Source: Sciurus carolinensis (taxonomy: Eukaryota > Chordata > Mammalia > Rodentia > Sciuridae). Taken from it: 64,000 bases of DNA. The stretch is from positions 4,869,503 through 4,933,502 of the forward strand of contig NC_062229.1 of assembly GCF_902686445.1 (NCBI RefSeq). The letters are read 5' to 3'. Of this stretch, positions 34,930 to 45,830 are shown in pieces; positions within the stretch are counted from its first letter, which is position 1, and each line of letters begins with the position of its first letter. A program made the position numbers and the translations under genes. Below the pieces are notes generated by a model. It was given only the letters and a program-made list of their open reading frames with translations. It did not search any database and was not told the DNA's origin.

Positions 34930-37550
34930 TCAGCAGCTGCGCCTCTTCTCGCAGATGCAGCCGTCCATCTCACTGCTGCAGGGTGCGTCGTTCCACAGCC
35001 CCGAGTGCAGCATCATGACACAGTCCTCTTGCTTGTTCGAGTCATTGGGCTCTCCCGTGTTCCAGTAGCTGCCAAGATTCAATAGAGTGTCCCTGCAAGT
35101 CCAGGCTGAGGACGGAGCTGAGGTGCAGCCTTCCCTCCCAGCGTCCAGCCTGTTTATTACTCGGGTCTAACCTAGACACCCACAGTGTCTAGCTTTAACA
35201 TGCACCTGGCCTGGGGTTACTACTTCGTAAGCCCAGAATTAACCCTCAGCCAGTCCCTAGGATCTGACTTTCCCATCCCTAAGAATTTAGCCCAGCCAAG
35301 GAGTCACGGAGAGATGGCCAAAAGTACTTCCCCTAGGGTCTGATTTGTCCTTCTCCCCGTTTCTCACCAGGAACCTGGCCCTCACCTGAAGCTGAGTGAG
35401 ACTCCATCCACCCACTGGTAGCTCTGAACCCTGCCGAAGCGGCGCACGGCCCTCAGGCCCAGCCAGTAACCGAGGCCACGCGTATGCTGATTCAGGAAGC
35501 CCTAGAAAGGAACGGGGACCTGAGCCCAGGGAGCCCACGGAGCCCCAGGGCCGGAGCCACACCCGCTCAAGCGAGCCTCCTCCCCCGACACGCCCCAGTC
35601 GCGCACCTGCTCCTCCAGGCCCCCAATGATCACCAGGTGCGCGCCGAGCTTTGCGCAGAGGTGCTGCGACTTCTCCCACGTGCCCGGTGGCTCGGAGAAA
35701 TAGTAACAAGAGCCCTGAAAGGGCAACCACGACTTGGGGCACAGTTCGCAGGAACCTGCAGGGTGGCGGGTCAGAGGGTGGGCTGTTAGGAGGTGGAGCA
35801 CACTGAGAAAGGGGGTGGGAATTGGGTCCCCCACGGGCAGAGCCACAGAGACCAGGTGTCAGGGCAGGGCCCGGTGGATAGTGGACTCCGAGGTCCCGGC
35901 AGGTTCCACTCGTCTTCCCTCCCCAGTCTTGCTCACCGTTCTGGAACTTGATGCCCTCCAGCACCCGGAATAGTTCAGTGCGGACGTCCTCTCGGTCCCT
36001 GCCGGCTTCGGCTAGGCCCTGGGTCACTGCGGGGTGGAGTGAGTTGAGATTACAGCTGAGGTTAGGATCAGTACATCCTGGCCAGGTAAAGGCCAAGTCA
36101 CAGCTGATGTCAGGATGGACAATGACTGTCGGAACAGGGTAGGGTCCAGGTGTGGCTGGGGTGAGGGCTTGTGCTCAAGCTCAGAGTCCAGCCATTAGGG
36201 TTGGGTCCGTCCATGGAGGTGGGCAAGCAGGGTCAGGGTCAAGCTCACAGGGTCAGGGTGAGGTGGCCTCACCGCGCTCTTGCAGCTCCTTCAGGGCGCT
36301 CTCCTGCTGCAGCACTTTTGCCTGTGTCTCCCCAAGTTCAGTGAGGGTGGTCTGCAGTTTTGTCTTGGTCCCCAGGCCTAGGCAGGACATGACGTGGGTG
36401 GGCCAGACTCTGAGGCCAGCCAGCCTGTCCCCTCCCAGCCGGCCTGCACCCACCAACCGGCCCTGATCCACTGGCCACCAGCTCTGGGGCCCCCAACCCA
36501 CAAGCGACCTCCAGACCCCCTTCTTACAGCAGCTGTTGCAGGCTCCGACCTCCGCCTTCAAGGTGCCCAGCACCACCATCTGTTCTGAGGCTGGAATGAT
36601 GTCCCCACACACACTTGGTCACCAGAAGGGACTGGGGAACACCCTTCCCCCACCGTGGGACGGGTCTGTGGTGTCCTCACCCAGCCACTCCCCGGGCTCG
36701 GGGTCCCAGGCACTCCCACCCTCAGCCCCCGGGGGCCACTGTTCAGCACGCACCATTGGTCTTCAGCAGGTCCTGTTGGCCGAGCAGCACCCCCCGCTCC
36801 ATGGAGGCTGCAGAGAGAAGCTCCTGCAGGCACGGCGGGGGGACACAGGGACCTCCCTTTCACCCCAGGGGCGCAAGGACCCCGTCTTGGGACCCACAGA
36901 GGAAGCAGTCAGGCACACAACACATGTGATGTTCACATATGCAGAAGGGAGACAGACATGGTGAATACACCCAGCCCCAAGAGGGACACGTTCTGTTCAC
37001 AGATGCTCACGCTCAGGTCCAGACAGGGGACTGGGATCATGGAAGGAGCACATGGAAGGGCAAGCTTATGTCCTGGAGGTGGGGAATGCAACCTCTCCTC
37101 AGGAAGGGGTCACTCACCCTTGGACAACAGAATGCTCAGAATGAGAGCCCACAGGACCGTGGCCACCAGGAAAACCAGGGTCAGGAAGAAAAATCGTTGC
37201 TTGCAGTACTCCCAGCGACCCCAGAGCCCTAGGAGAACACAGATGGACTCCTGGGCCCCCGGCATTAAACCCTGGACTGAGGATCAGAGAGGTTAAATAA
37301 CTTGCCTACCATGGCACAGCCTCTGAGCTGCAGTTAGGATTTGGATCCAGGTCTAACTGGGTCTATGGCTGTGGTGTTTTCTCTGCACCTATTACCTGGG
37401 TCTTCTTGCCTCCTCTCCTCCCTTCCCCCACCAAACCCCAGACACTAAGAAGAATAAACCCAAGGGAACCAACTAGGCGATTCCATTACTCTTACCTCCG
37501 AGGACCTCCCCAGACCGGCTGTCCCACTTGCTGTATCCAGCAGTGTCCAT
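34930..37550 (-). CDS. CLEC4G: C-type lectin domain family 4 member G, LSECtin (9 coding exons)
   Basis: Coding exons in transcript order are 37550-37496, 37228-37118, 36807-36754, 36590-36528, 36377-36273, 36026-35937, 35755-35607, 35501-35386 and 35068-34930; phases agree and the product is 293 aa, the human length. It is a type II membrane protein: short cytosolic tail, transmembrane helix about 31-53, a heptad-rich neck with a CNSCC cluster, sequons Asn73-Ala-Ser and Asn159-Gly-Ser, and a C-type lectin domain from 160. EPN (254-256) and WND (273-275) predict calcium-dependent mannose/GlcNAc-type binding. Human LSECtin is made by liver and lymph-node sinusoidal endothelium, binds glycans on pathogens and activated T cells, and dampens T-cell responses. 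Residue 285, a conserved tryptophan in human (WICEK), is cysteine here. The gene is in the same orientation as FCER2 and the CD209 copies. Confidence 0.95.
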
Positions 37551-37575
37551 GGTCAAACAGAACCCAGTGCAGGGC

Positions 37576-37590
37576 AGAGATATAAATTCA
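37576..37590 (-). promoter_or_regulatory. CLEC4G: Candidate CLEC4G TATA-like element
   Basis: On the minus strand 'gaatttatatctc' lies about 30 bases before the start codon. If it works as a TATA box, transcription would begin almost at the ATG and leave a 5' UTR of only a few bases, so an upstream start is also possible. Confidence 0.3.
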
Positions 37591-38182
37591 GCCCCCAGCC
37601 CCACCCACTTTCTCTTCCTGCCTTCCTTCCCATTTCCTAGGCCTCCATTCCTGGTAACAGGGGCCCATTCACTGACCAATCACAGTGCTGGCTCCTTGCT
37701 GGGCTGGGCAGTGGTGGGGGGCCTGGTCTCTGCAGCACACCCCCAGGCTGGTGCTGTGGCTTCTCTTCAGAACCTGGGGTCTAACTCTTTTGGGGCTGGG
37801 CTTCCTCCTGAGTTGGACATGCTGATCCCAGTCAAATTCTGACTCCTGCTAGATCCTGAGAAAACCCCTTCACGTGACATCCCAAGCCACTTTGGTGTCC
37901 TTCCCTGCAGGTGCTTCTCAGAGTCTGGGCTTGAGCCTGACCTGAATTCAGTCTCTCTTGACCAGAAGGGAGCAAATAGAAAATGTTGGGGGTGGCCAAC
38001 TAAGCTACTGGATCTAGTACTGGGTGGATGGGATTGTATATAGGTACAGCTTCTAGGAGCCTCAGTTTGCCCTCTGAATAGGAGGGACAATAACAGGGCC
38101 TCCTTCAAAGGGACACTGATAAAGAAATGAGGTCATATATGTCAAACCTAGCACCATCTCTGGCACGAGAAAAACACTATAT

Positions 38183-38322
38183 GAGCCAGGTGCGTTGGCG
38201 CACACCTACAGACCCAGCAACCGGGGAGGCGGAGGCAGGAGCATTGCTGGAGCCCAGGAGCTTGGGACCATCCCAGGCAACCCAGTAAGACTTCATCTCC
38301 ATCCCCTAAAAAAAAAAAAAAA
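38183..38322 (+). repeat. B1-like SINE
   Basis: 7SL-like body 'gccaggtgcgttggcgcacacctacagacccagcaaccggggaggcgg' with a 13-A tail. Confidence 0.85.
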
Positions 38323-38504
38323 TACCCACTAAATGTTTATGCATTCTTCCAACAAATATTGAACACCTACTGTGAATCAGGCATTGCTCTGAACATTGGG
38401 TACATCAGAGAACAGATTTCTTCCTCCTTGGTGCTCATGTGCAGGGGCTAGTCAGGGGATAGACCCTATATTGAACAAGATAGTTGGCATTTTAAAAGCA
38501 CATT

Positions 38505-38710
38505 TTATGGAAGAGTGAGCTTAACCAAGGGTAATTGTTGTGCCTCTCAGGGGATATCTGGCAATGTCTGGAGACATTTTTAGTTGTTAGAATTTGGGGT
38601 GTGTGTGTGTGTGTGTGTGTGTGTGATTGACATTTATGTGTTGCTGCTCAAAACCCTACAAGGCACAGGACAGCCTCTGTCCCACAGCCAAGGATGATCC
38701 TGCTTCAACT
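38505..38710 (+). mobile_element. MER20-like hAT fragment containing a (TG)n tract
   Basis: Phrases 'ctcaggggatatctggcaatgtctggagacatttttagttgt' and 'ccctacaaggcacaggacagcc' match this DNA-transposon group. A (TG) run of about 13 units lies at 38598-38624. Confidence 0.6.
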
Positions 38711-38939
38711 GACCATCATGACAAGAGTAAGAACCCTAAAAACACAGACGAAAAAGTCACAAGTGCTACAAAAAATAAAAGAACAAAAAGTCAAGAAGGA
38801 TGAAGGGCTTGGAGGCTGGGGCAGTGAAGGAGGTGACCAGGAGACCCGACTGGGAAGCTAAGTTTACTCACAGGGTTAAGTCAACCACACGTTTACTAGA
38901 TTCCAGCCCTCTTGGAGATATGTAGATGCACCCTCACTT

Positions 38940-39071
38940 CTTTTTTTTAAAAATATTTTTAGCTGTAAATGGACATAATATCTTTATTTTTTTATGTAGT
39001 GCTGAGAATCGAACACCTGTGCCTCATGCATGCAAGGCAAGTGCTCTACCACTGAGCCACAACCCCAGCCC
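38940..39071 (-). repeat. ID-type SINE
   Basis: Reverse-complement ID body ('gtgctgagaatcgaacacctgtgcc' to 'ccactgagccacaaccccagccc') with the long T/A-rich extension. Confidence 0.88.
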
Positions 39072-39147
39072 GCACCCTCACTGCCTGAACTTCTTAACAG
39101 GCTGTAGAAATAATTAACATTATCCACACTTTATTTAAAAAAATTAA

Positions 39148-39232
39148 TTTGGGGGTTCAGGCATGGTTCAGTGGTGGAGGGCTTGCCTAGCACACACGAA
39201 ACCCTGGTTCCATCTCCAGTGTCCCCCATTTT
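39148..39232 (+). repeat. ID-type SINE
   Basis: ID body 'ggttcagtggtggagggcttgcctagcacacacgaaaccctggttccatctcc'. Confidence 0.8.
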
Positions 39233-40825
39233 TAAATTTGATGCTTATTTTCCTGTTTCTTTCCAGACAGGAATGAGAAAAACACTCCTGATCAGATGAA
39301 GTGAAGAGATAGGAGGGTGTCTTTTTAAAGCAGATGACAAAGGACCAAAGAGGGTGGGGAGGGAGCACAGTTCTAACACATGGTCTCAGGAACGATGTTC
39401 AGACCGGGGTCCAGATGGGGTAAACACAGGTCCCCATTTCATTACTGCAGGGACAAGGGTCAGACACCTGGAGATGGGCAAGGAAGTGTTCAACAGAATC
39501 TGGGGAAGGACATGTAGAACCAAGTCCACGTGGGATTTTCCAGAAATACAGCATTGGATTTTCTGCCTCTGGGCTAAGGGTAGATGGTGTGTGTGTGCAC
39601 GAACCACGTCTGTGCACACTGCAGTCCACGTTCCAGTCAGAGGGCATCTCCAGGGCACAGAGCTCGACAGCACAGGTCGGCAATGCTTAGCCACAGCAGG
39701 ACCCGGCAAAGCCATTTTCCAAGAACATGAGCAGGCCCTGCTCCTCTTCCTAGAAGTCTTCTTGATGTGAGATGTAAGACTCCTTTTGCCTCCATCATCA
39801 GAAAAGGAACCCTGTCAACAGGTGCTAACAGCTGACTTAGCAGCAAGACATGACTGTGTGACAGAACTTTCTGGAAAGGCACACCCTGAGTGGCGCTTAG
39901 AGGAAATTAAAAAAAAAAAAAAAAAAAAAAAAAGATTGCACAATTTCTGTCCATGGCAACCACCAGAGTGTGTTCTTGGGAAAGGATCTGGATGGAACTG
40001 TTTCATCAGCCATTATGGAGGAGAACAAATTAATTCATGGGGGGGTCAGAAGACGTTTTCTGAAAGGGATCCCATCGGCATGGTGCCTTCAAGGGCAGGT
40101 ACAGGGTCAGGGAAGAAGGGAGCGGGGTGGGAAGGCGGGTCTCTGGTTTGTGCCTAGAGTTGAGGTTGCCTTGAGGAGCCGGGTGGGGCTATCCAGCTTC
40201 TCCAGAAAACCCAAAGCTGCCAGTCCCCCACCCCATGCCCAGAACTCACCGCAGGGGCAGTGAAAGGGGAAGGGAGGCCCAGGAATGAGGCCAGCCACAG
40301 ACCAGTAACCTCTGCTCCTGCCCCAAGACAGGGAAGGGAAACCCTTCTCTGGGTGTCATGGTGGGTGGGAAACCCGTGACCAGGGAATTTTAAGACAATG
40401 GGACCAACACAGGAAGCACAGGGAATCATGAGACCGCTGACCACACGTGAATGTGCCCGAAGGATCCTCTGGGAGGAGGTGATCCCTGGAGGAGTCGGCC
40501 ATTCTGGCGAAGGTGGGGCGGGGAAGGTTCCCCGTGTGACATCAGCACTGCACAGATTGGGAGAGCGGAGGAACAGGACTCTTGGGGAAGCCAAGATGAG
40601 TCTAGGGGCAGGGTTTTGAGTTTGGGGAGCAGCTGATGTTGGGTCTGACAAAGAACCAAGTAGCAAAGACAAAGGGTTTGGAGTAGAGGAGGAAGAAGGT
40701 GAAGGCCACGGGATTCAGCCTAAGCCAGGACCACTCGGTTTCCATTCTCTTCAGAGACAGGAGGCTCATTGTGAGCCAGGAGCCCAGCTCGATGCAAAGG
40801 GCACTTTAGGCTTTGGTTATTGCTT

Positions 40826-40944
40826 TTTTTTTTTTTTTTTGAAAACTTTATTTCTTTATTTTTTTCATGTGATGCTGAGGATGGAACCCAGTGCCTCACA
40901 CGTGCCAGGCAAGTGCTCTGCCACTGAGCCACAACCCCAGCCCT
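40826..40944 (-). repeat. ID-type SINE
   Basis: Reverse-complement ID body ('gatgctgaggatggaacccagtgcc' to 'actgagccacaaccccagccc') with a 17-T run at the left, the transcribed tail. Confidence 0.88.
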
Positions 40945-41504
40945 GCTCATGGCTCTTAATATGGACTTTGATTACTAATAAGCATGCAAAGAGCTCTGCA
41001 GAAAACAATGTGCCTGCCTTCCACTCCGCAGGACATTGTCGTGCATTTCAGATCCTTTTAAAAGTAAATATAACAAAGAGAGGGCGAGTCTTCTGGGACT
41101 CCCAGTACCTCTCTGGTCTTGTCCCCATTTCCTTCCCTAAGGCAACTTCCCTCCCAAACTTGGTGTTTATCACATTAAAGAACACTTTAACTGTGTGTGT
41201 GCCCTTGGACGGTGTGTTGGATTGCTTTGCCCATTTGGAAGCTAAGTAAACATGTTCCCACGTGCTCTGTATCCTTCCGGATTTTGTTTTTGTCTCTTCC
41301 ACATTATGAGATATATCGACAAGGTTCATTTTTCATTAAAAAGAAGATAAACACAAGAAAATGAAATGCTAAGCAAACACAGGAGAAAATTTCCTTAGTT
41401 TGATAAGAAGCCATTTCTAGAGACCTACAGAAATGTTTTACTTACTGATAACATATGAGAACCATCTTCAGTAAAAACAAGAACAAAATAAAGATGCCCA
41501 CTGT

Positions 41505-41880
41505 GTTGGGGGTTGGTTTGTGTCCCCCAGAAAAGATAAGTTAAAGCCCTAATCCAGGGTACCTGTGAATGGGACCTTACTTGGAAATGGGGTCTTCGCA
41601 AAAGTAATTAAGTAAGGTGAGGTTATGGCAAGCTCTGATCCAAGAAGCCCACGTCCTTGAACAAAGAGAAGAGAGACAGGTAAGACGATGTGTTGGGACA
41701 GGAGGGGGAACCCAGGGCTCGCCATCTGCCACCAGAAGCTGGAAAGAGGCAAGAAGGGTCCCCTCCATGTTTCTGAGGGAACTCGGTCCTGTAGACACCT
41801 CAGTTACAGACTTCTGTGTCCAGAACTCTTAGGCGACACACTGCTGTTGTGTTAAGCCAGTGTGCCGGCTTTGACAGGGT
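41505..41880 (+). mobile_element. MLT1-like MaLR LTR
   Basis: Begins like MLT1 ('ttggtttgtgtcccccagaaaag...aaagccctaatcc...gggaccttacttggaaatggggtcttcgcaaa') and continues with the family's mid-region. It is diverged, and the end is approximate. Confidence 0.65.
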
Positions 41881-42357
41881 GGCCCGAGCAGACTGATCTT
41901 GATGTGATAGGGGCATTTTGCACCTGCAGAACATCGCCACGCTGTCGCACACCGGGTAACCACATTACCATCCACGACGAGCCACACAGGAGACCACAGT
42001 TGCAGAAGACTGTATCACTTGGTGACATCGCAGACATCTTAGTTTGTACAAGTAACTCTCTCATGTTTGTACGGTGACAAAATAAACCTGAAGATGCTTT
42101 TCTCTGAACATAGCCCTGTTATTGAGCACTGTGTGACTCTAAATGTGAGAACCTCATTTGGTAAAATCAAGAAGAAAATAAAGATGCTTCTCTTGCTTTC
42201 TGCCAATGCAGTCAGAAAAGAAACATTGGAAAGCAAGAAGCAAAGTTGACAGTACTTCAAAGCTGCTATCATTTATCTAGAAAGTTCTAAGGATTTAACC
42301 TGCAGACTAATTAAAGGTTGTGGCAAGATTAACCTTTAAAAAGACAACTTTCTCAGA

Positions 42358-42528
42358 TAGAATGAAACAGACAGTATTACCCTACGTATATGTATGATTA
42401 CATGAATGGTGTGAATCTACATTGTGTACAACCATAGAAATGAAAAGTTGTACCCCATTTGTGTACAATGCATCAAAATGCAGTCTGTCAAAATAAAAAA
42501 AAAAGATTTTAATTAAAAAAAAAAAGAC
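42358..42528 (+). mobile_element. L1-type 3' end with poly(A) tail
   Basis: The sequence 'attacatgaatggtgtgaatctacattgtgtacaacc...atgaaaagttgtaccccatttgtgtacaatgcatcaaaatgcagtctgtc' followed by 'aaataaaaaaaaaa' resembles a repeated L1 3' end of squirrels; identification is from memory. Confidence 0.55.
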
Positions 42529-42639
42529 AACTTTCTCATGTTCTAGCAATCAGCATCTGCAAATGAAAGAGAAACCAGATCCCCTTCACTAAATAGAAAC
42601 AACTCTGCAACGCTGAAGAAAAATCATGTCAAGAATTTG

Positions 42640-42726
42640 GGGTCGGGGTGCAGCTCAGGGGTGCAGCATTCTCCTAGCACGTACAAGGCCCTGGGGTTCC
42701 ACCCCCAGCACTGCAAAAAAGAAAAG
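42640..42726 (+). repeat. ID-type SINE
   Basis: ID body 'ggggtgcagctcaggggtgcagcattctcctagcac' to 'ggttccacccccagcactgcaaaaaag'. Confidence 0.85.
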
Positions 42727-42858
42727 AAGGAAATACACAAATAAATCCGTTCCCATGGTTGTGAAACCATGACCACCAACTATTCCCAGAATTTTTCGAT
42801 TTCTCTAGGCATCTTATATAAATGAAATTCCAAGCAGTGTTTTTGAGTCTTTTCAAAC

Positions 42859-42860
<2 letters not shown>

Positions 42861-42899
<39 letters not shown>

Positions 42900-42968
42900 T
42901 GGGAGTGAAACCCCACACCTCTGTGTGCTAGGCAAGCGCTCTACCACCGAGCTGCACCCCCAACCTCT
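42861..42968 (-). repeat. (TG)n microsatellite joined to a reversed ID SINE
   Basis: About 19 TG units at 42861-42898 abut 'ggtgggagtgaaaccccacacc...gctaggcaagcgctctaccaccgagctgcacccccaac', an ID body in reverse. The microsatellite occupies the place of the SINE tail end. Confidence 0.85.
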
Positions 42969-43207
42969 TCCAGTAGCTTATTTTGATATAGATTTGCAGA
43001 AGGGTTAGTTGTGAAGAGAGTGGTGAGTTCTGCATGCTCTTTACCCAGCTTTCTCTAACGCCAGCCTCATGTATTACCCTTGTACATTTGTCAGGTTGAA
43101 GGGATTAACCTTGGCACACGACTGTTGGTTAAACCGCAGACCTCAGTTGGATTTCCCCAGTTTTCCCTCAGGCGTCCTTCTCTGCTACGTCATCTCCCAG
43201 CATGCCA

Positions 43208-44185
43208 CACTGCATGTGGTCAGCGGGTGAGTTTGCCAGGGATGCTGTGACGAAGTGCCCCAGACGATGTGGCTTAAGCCAGAGAGGCTTATTCTCTCAG
43301 TTCTGGGGGCCCAAAGCCCGAAACCGACATGAGCAGATGCTATAATTTGGATCCAGAATGTCCCCCACGGGTTAAAGGCTTGGTCTCCAGCTCGGTGCTC
43401 CTGGAGGTGGTGGAAACTTCAAGAGGTGGGACCCAGCGAGAGGTCTTCAGGTCATTGCGTGGATGTTCTTGAAAGGGATGTGGGACCTCACTCCTTCCTT
43501 TCTTTTCCGTGTCCCTGCTTTGAGGTGAGCAATCTTGCCATGGGCTGCCACCTGCCACCAGGATGTGCTGCCTCACCACAGGCCCTAAGGTGGGGGGCAG
43601 GCAATGGATCACCGACTGAAACCTCCCAAACTGTGAGCCCAAACAAACCTTTCCTCTTTGGAAGTGGATTTCTCCCAGTTATTTGTTACAGCAACAGGAA
43701 GCAGGCTAGCACAGCAGGGGTGGTTCCTTCTGGGCGTGGTGAGGGAAGCGTTGCTTGCTTGTGTCTCTCCTTGGCTTGTAGATGCCCCCTTCTCCCTGTA
43801 TCCACACAGGGCCATCCTCCTGGGGCCATGAATCTCCTTCCTCATGTTGAATCGGGACCCACTCTAATGCCTTAGTAAAGACCCCATTTCCAAGTATGGT
43901 CACATTCTGAGGTACTAGGGGTTAGGACTTCAATGTATGTTTTGTTTGTTTGTTTGTTTGTTTGTTTCTCAGTGCTGGGGGTTAAACCCAGGGACGCTCT
44001 ACCACTGAGCGACATTCCCAGCCCTATTTTAATTTTGAGGCAGTCTGGCTAAGTTCCCCAGGTTGGTCTCAAACTTATGATCCTGTTGCCTCAGCCTCCC
44101 AAGTTGCTGGGATTACAGGGGTGTGCCACCGTGCCCGCAACATGGGCATTTGGTGGGGGCACGGTTCAGCCCTTAAGAGTCATCG
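43208..44185 (-). mobile_element. MLT1 LTR with two nested insertions
   Basis: Reverse-oriented MLT1 pieces lie at 43208-43329 ('gccagggatgctgtgacgaagtgcccc...'), 43706-43935 ('ggggtggttccttctgggcg...' to '...ttctgaggtactaggggttaggacttcaatgta') and 44145-44185. The first gap holds a MaLR LTR (43330-43706, ending 'ttatttgttacagcaacaggaagcaggctagcac'). The second holds a (GTTT)n run plus a reversed ID+B1 composite SINE. Confidence 0.7.
43938..44145 (-). repeat. (GTTT)n tract and reversed ID + B1-like composite SINE
   Basis: A run of GTTT units (43941-43966) is the complement of an A-rich tail. It is followed by a reversed ID half ('gtgctgggggttaaacccaggg...accactgagcgacattcccagccc') and a reversed B1-like half ('cctcagcctcccaagttgctgggattacagg'). 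Confidence 0.88.
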
Positions 44186-44221
44186 TGTCCTCTTGGTCCC
44201 CTCCAGGTTGTGGCAGGTTCC

Positions 44222-44680
44222 CTCCTCTATGGTTTAGGCTTAGTTTGAGTGTGACCCCTGAAGGTTCCTGTGTGGGAAGCTGGGTCCCTTCTGTGGTAGC
44301 ATGAGAGGTGGTGGAACTTCTAAGAGGTGGGGCCTAGCGGAAGGTGATTAGGTTGTAGGGACATCGTCCAAGGAAAGGACTCATGCCAATCTCATGGAGT
44401 GAGTTAGTTCTCTTGAAGTGGTTGTTATAAAAGGAGGAAGCCTGGCCCAGCTGCCCTCCCTGGTTCCCTATCTCTCATGCGACCTCCTTTTCTGCTTTCT
44501 CCACCATGCTGTCTGCCATGTTGAATCACAGCCAAGAGGGCCTGGACCAGAAGTTGAATAAATGGGGCTGCGTGGCCTTGAACTTTCAGCCCCTCAGGCT
44601 GTGAGCTAAACAGACTGCCTTTCTTCATAAAATTCCCAACCTCTGGTATTTTATTATAGGAACAGAAAATGGACTGTTGC
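44222..44680 (+). mobile_element. MaLR-type solo LTR
   Basis: Start 'ggcttagtttgagtgtgacccctgaagg', middle 'ggaacttctaagaggtggggcctagcgg', end 'gtgagctaaacagac...aacctctggtattttattataggaacagaaaatggac'. The same layout is seen in the LTR at 33178-33600. Confidence 0.75.
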
Positions 44681-44689
44681 ACCTGTCTT

Positions 44690-45830
44690 CTCCTGTCTTT
44701 CACGAAGTTGACAGTTTTGAAAAGTATCAACCAGGCATTGTATTGAATGGTCCTTGATTTGAGTTTTCATGATTAGACTGGGGTTATAGGTTTAGGGGGG
44801 AAAGTACCATAGATGGATCATGCTTTCCTTTCACACAATATCAGCAGGTCCAGTAGGGGAATACATGATGTCCTCATGATCGTGACTTATCACTTGTGAT
44901 CTTAGTTAAGGTGGTAAATGCCAGGTTTCTCCATTATAGAGTCTCTATTTCCCCTTCCATACTGTACAATGCATCTTCAGAGGTACTGATGTCCCAAGGG
45001 AGAAAAGCTGGTTCTTTAGAGGATATATAGAAGGATACATATAGATAGCTATCCATACCTATCCCTATATCTATATATCAGATATCACGGTGCCTTGGGG
45101 ACCCCCAAAACTCAGTCTTCTCCAACAAAACCTTATTCTTTAATATTTTATTTGGAGCAAAAATTAGGGAAAATGTCTCTAAAAGCCATTCAGTGCTGCT
45201 CTCGCCCTTGGGAGTGAATTACCATGTCCAGCTGCCCTCAGGGGGAAGAGAACTGACTTCCAAGGAGTAGATGTGTGAACATGTATTGAAACCACAGTGG
45301 TTATTAATAAGCACTGGGGGAAGGAGGTCACTGAGGGTGTGCAGATGTGCTGTTTCTAGTCACATTCTACCTCATCAATGAGAACAACTGTCTTGGGATC
45401 TTCCTGCAGCAATTATGGATGAGGTGTCCTAATGGTCATTCCCTATTTCCTTTATTCTTTATTTCATTTATTAATTGAGATCATTCTATGAGAAAGAACA
45501 GATTTTCAAAACTGGACTTTAGTATTTAGATTCACAGCAAAAGTTTAGTTTTACAGCAAAATTCAGCAGAAGGTAGGGGTGGATTTCCCATACACTCCCC
45601 GTCCCCACAAAAGCACAGCCTCCTCCATGGTCAGAGCCCCCACAGGGGTGGATTTGTTGCAGCTGATGGGGCTACATGCACATGTCCTTGTCACCCCAAG
45701 TGAGTTTGCGCTCCCTTGTGCTGTATGTTCTGTAGGTTTGGATAGACAGGCAGTTCTGTATCACAGAGAAGGTTCAGTGTCCCCCAAATTCCCTGTGCTC
45801 CATTTAGTCACACAGAGATTTTCAAAATTC
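44690..45830 (+). mobile_element. Old L1 (L1M-like) 3' UTR fragments
   Basis: Phrases such as 'cttagttaaggtggtaaatgccaggtttctccattatag' and 'tccccttccatactgtaca' match old L1 3' regions. The part after 45500 may be a separate repeat of uncertain class. Confidence 0.55.

Noticed and set aside
37528..37842. Plus-strand frame opposite the CLEC4G first exon
   Set aside because: It overlaps the CLEC4G start and promoter on the other strand and shows no recognisable protein features.
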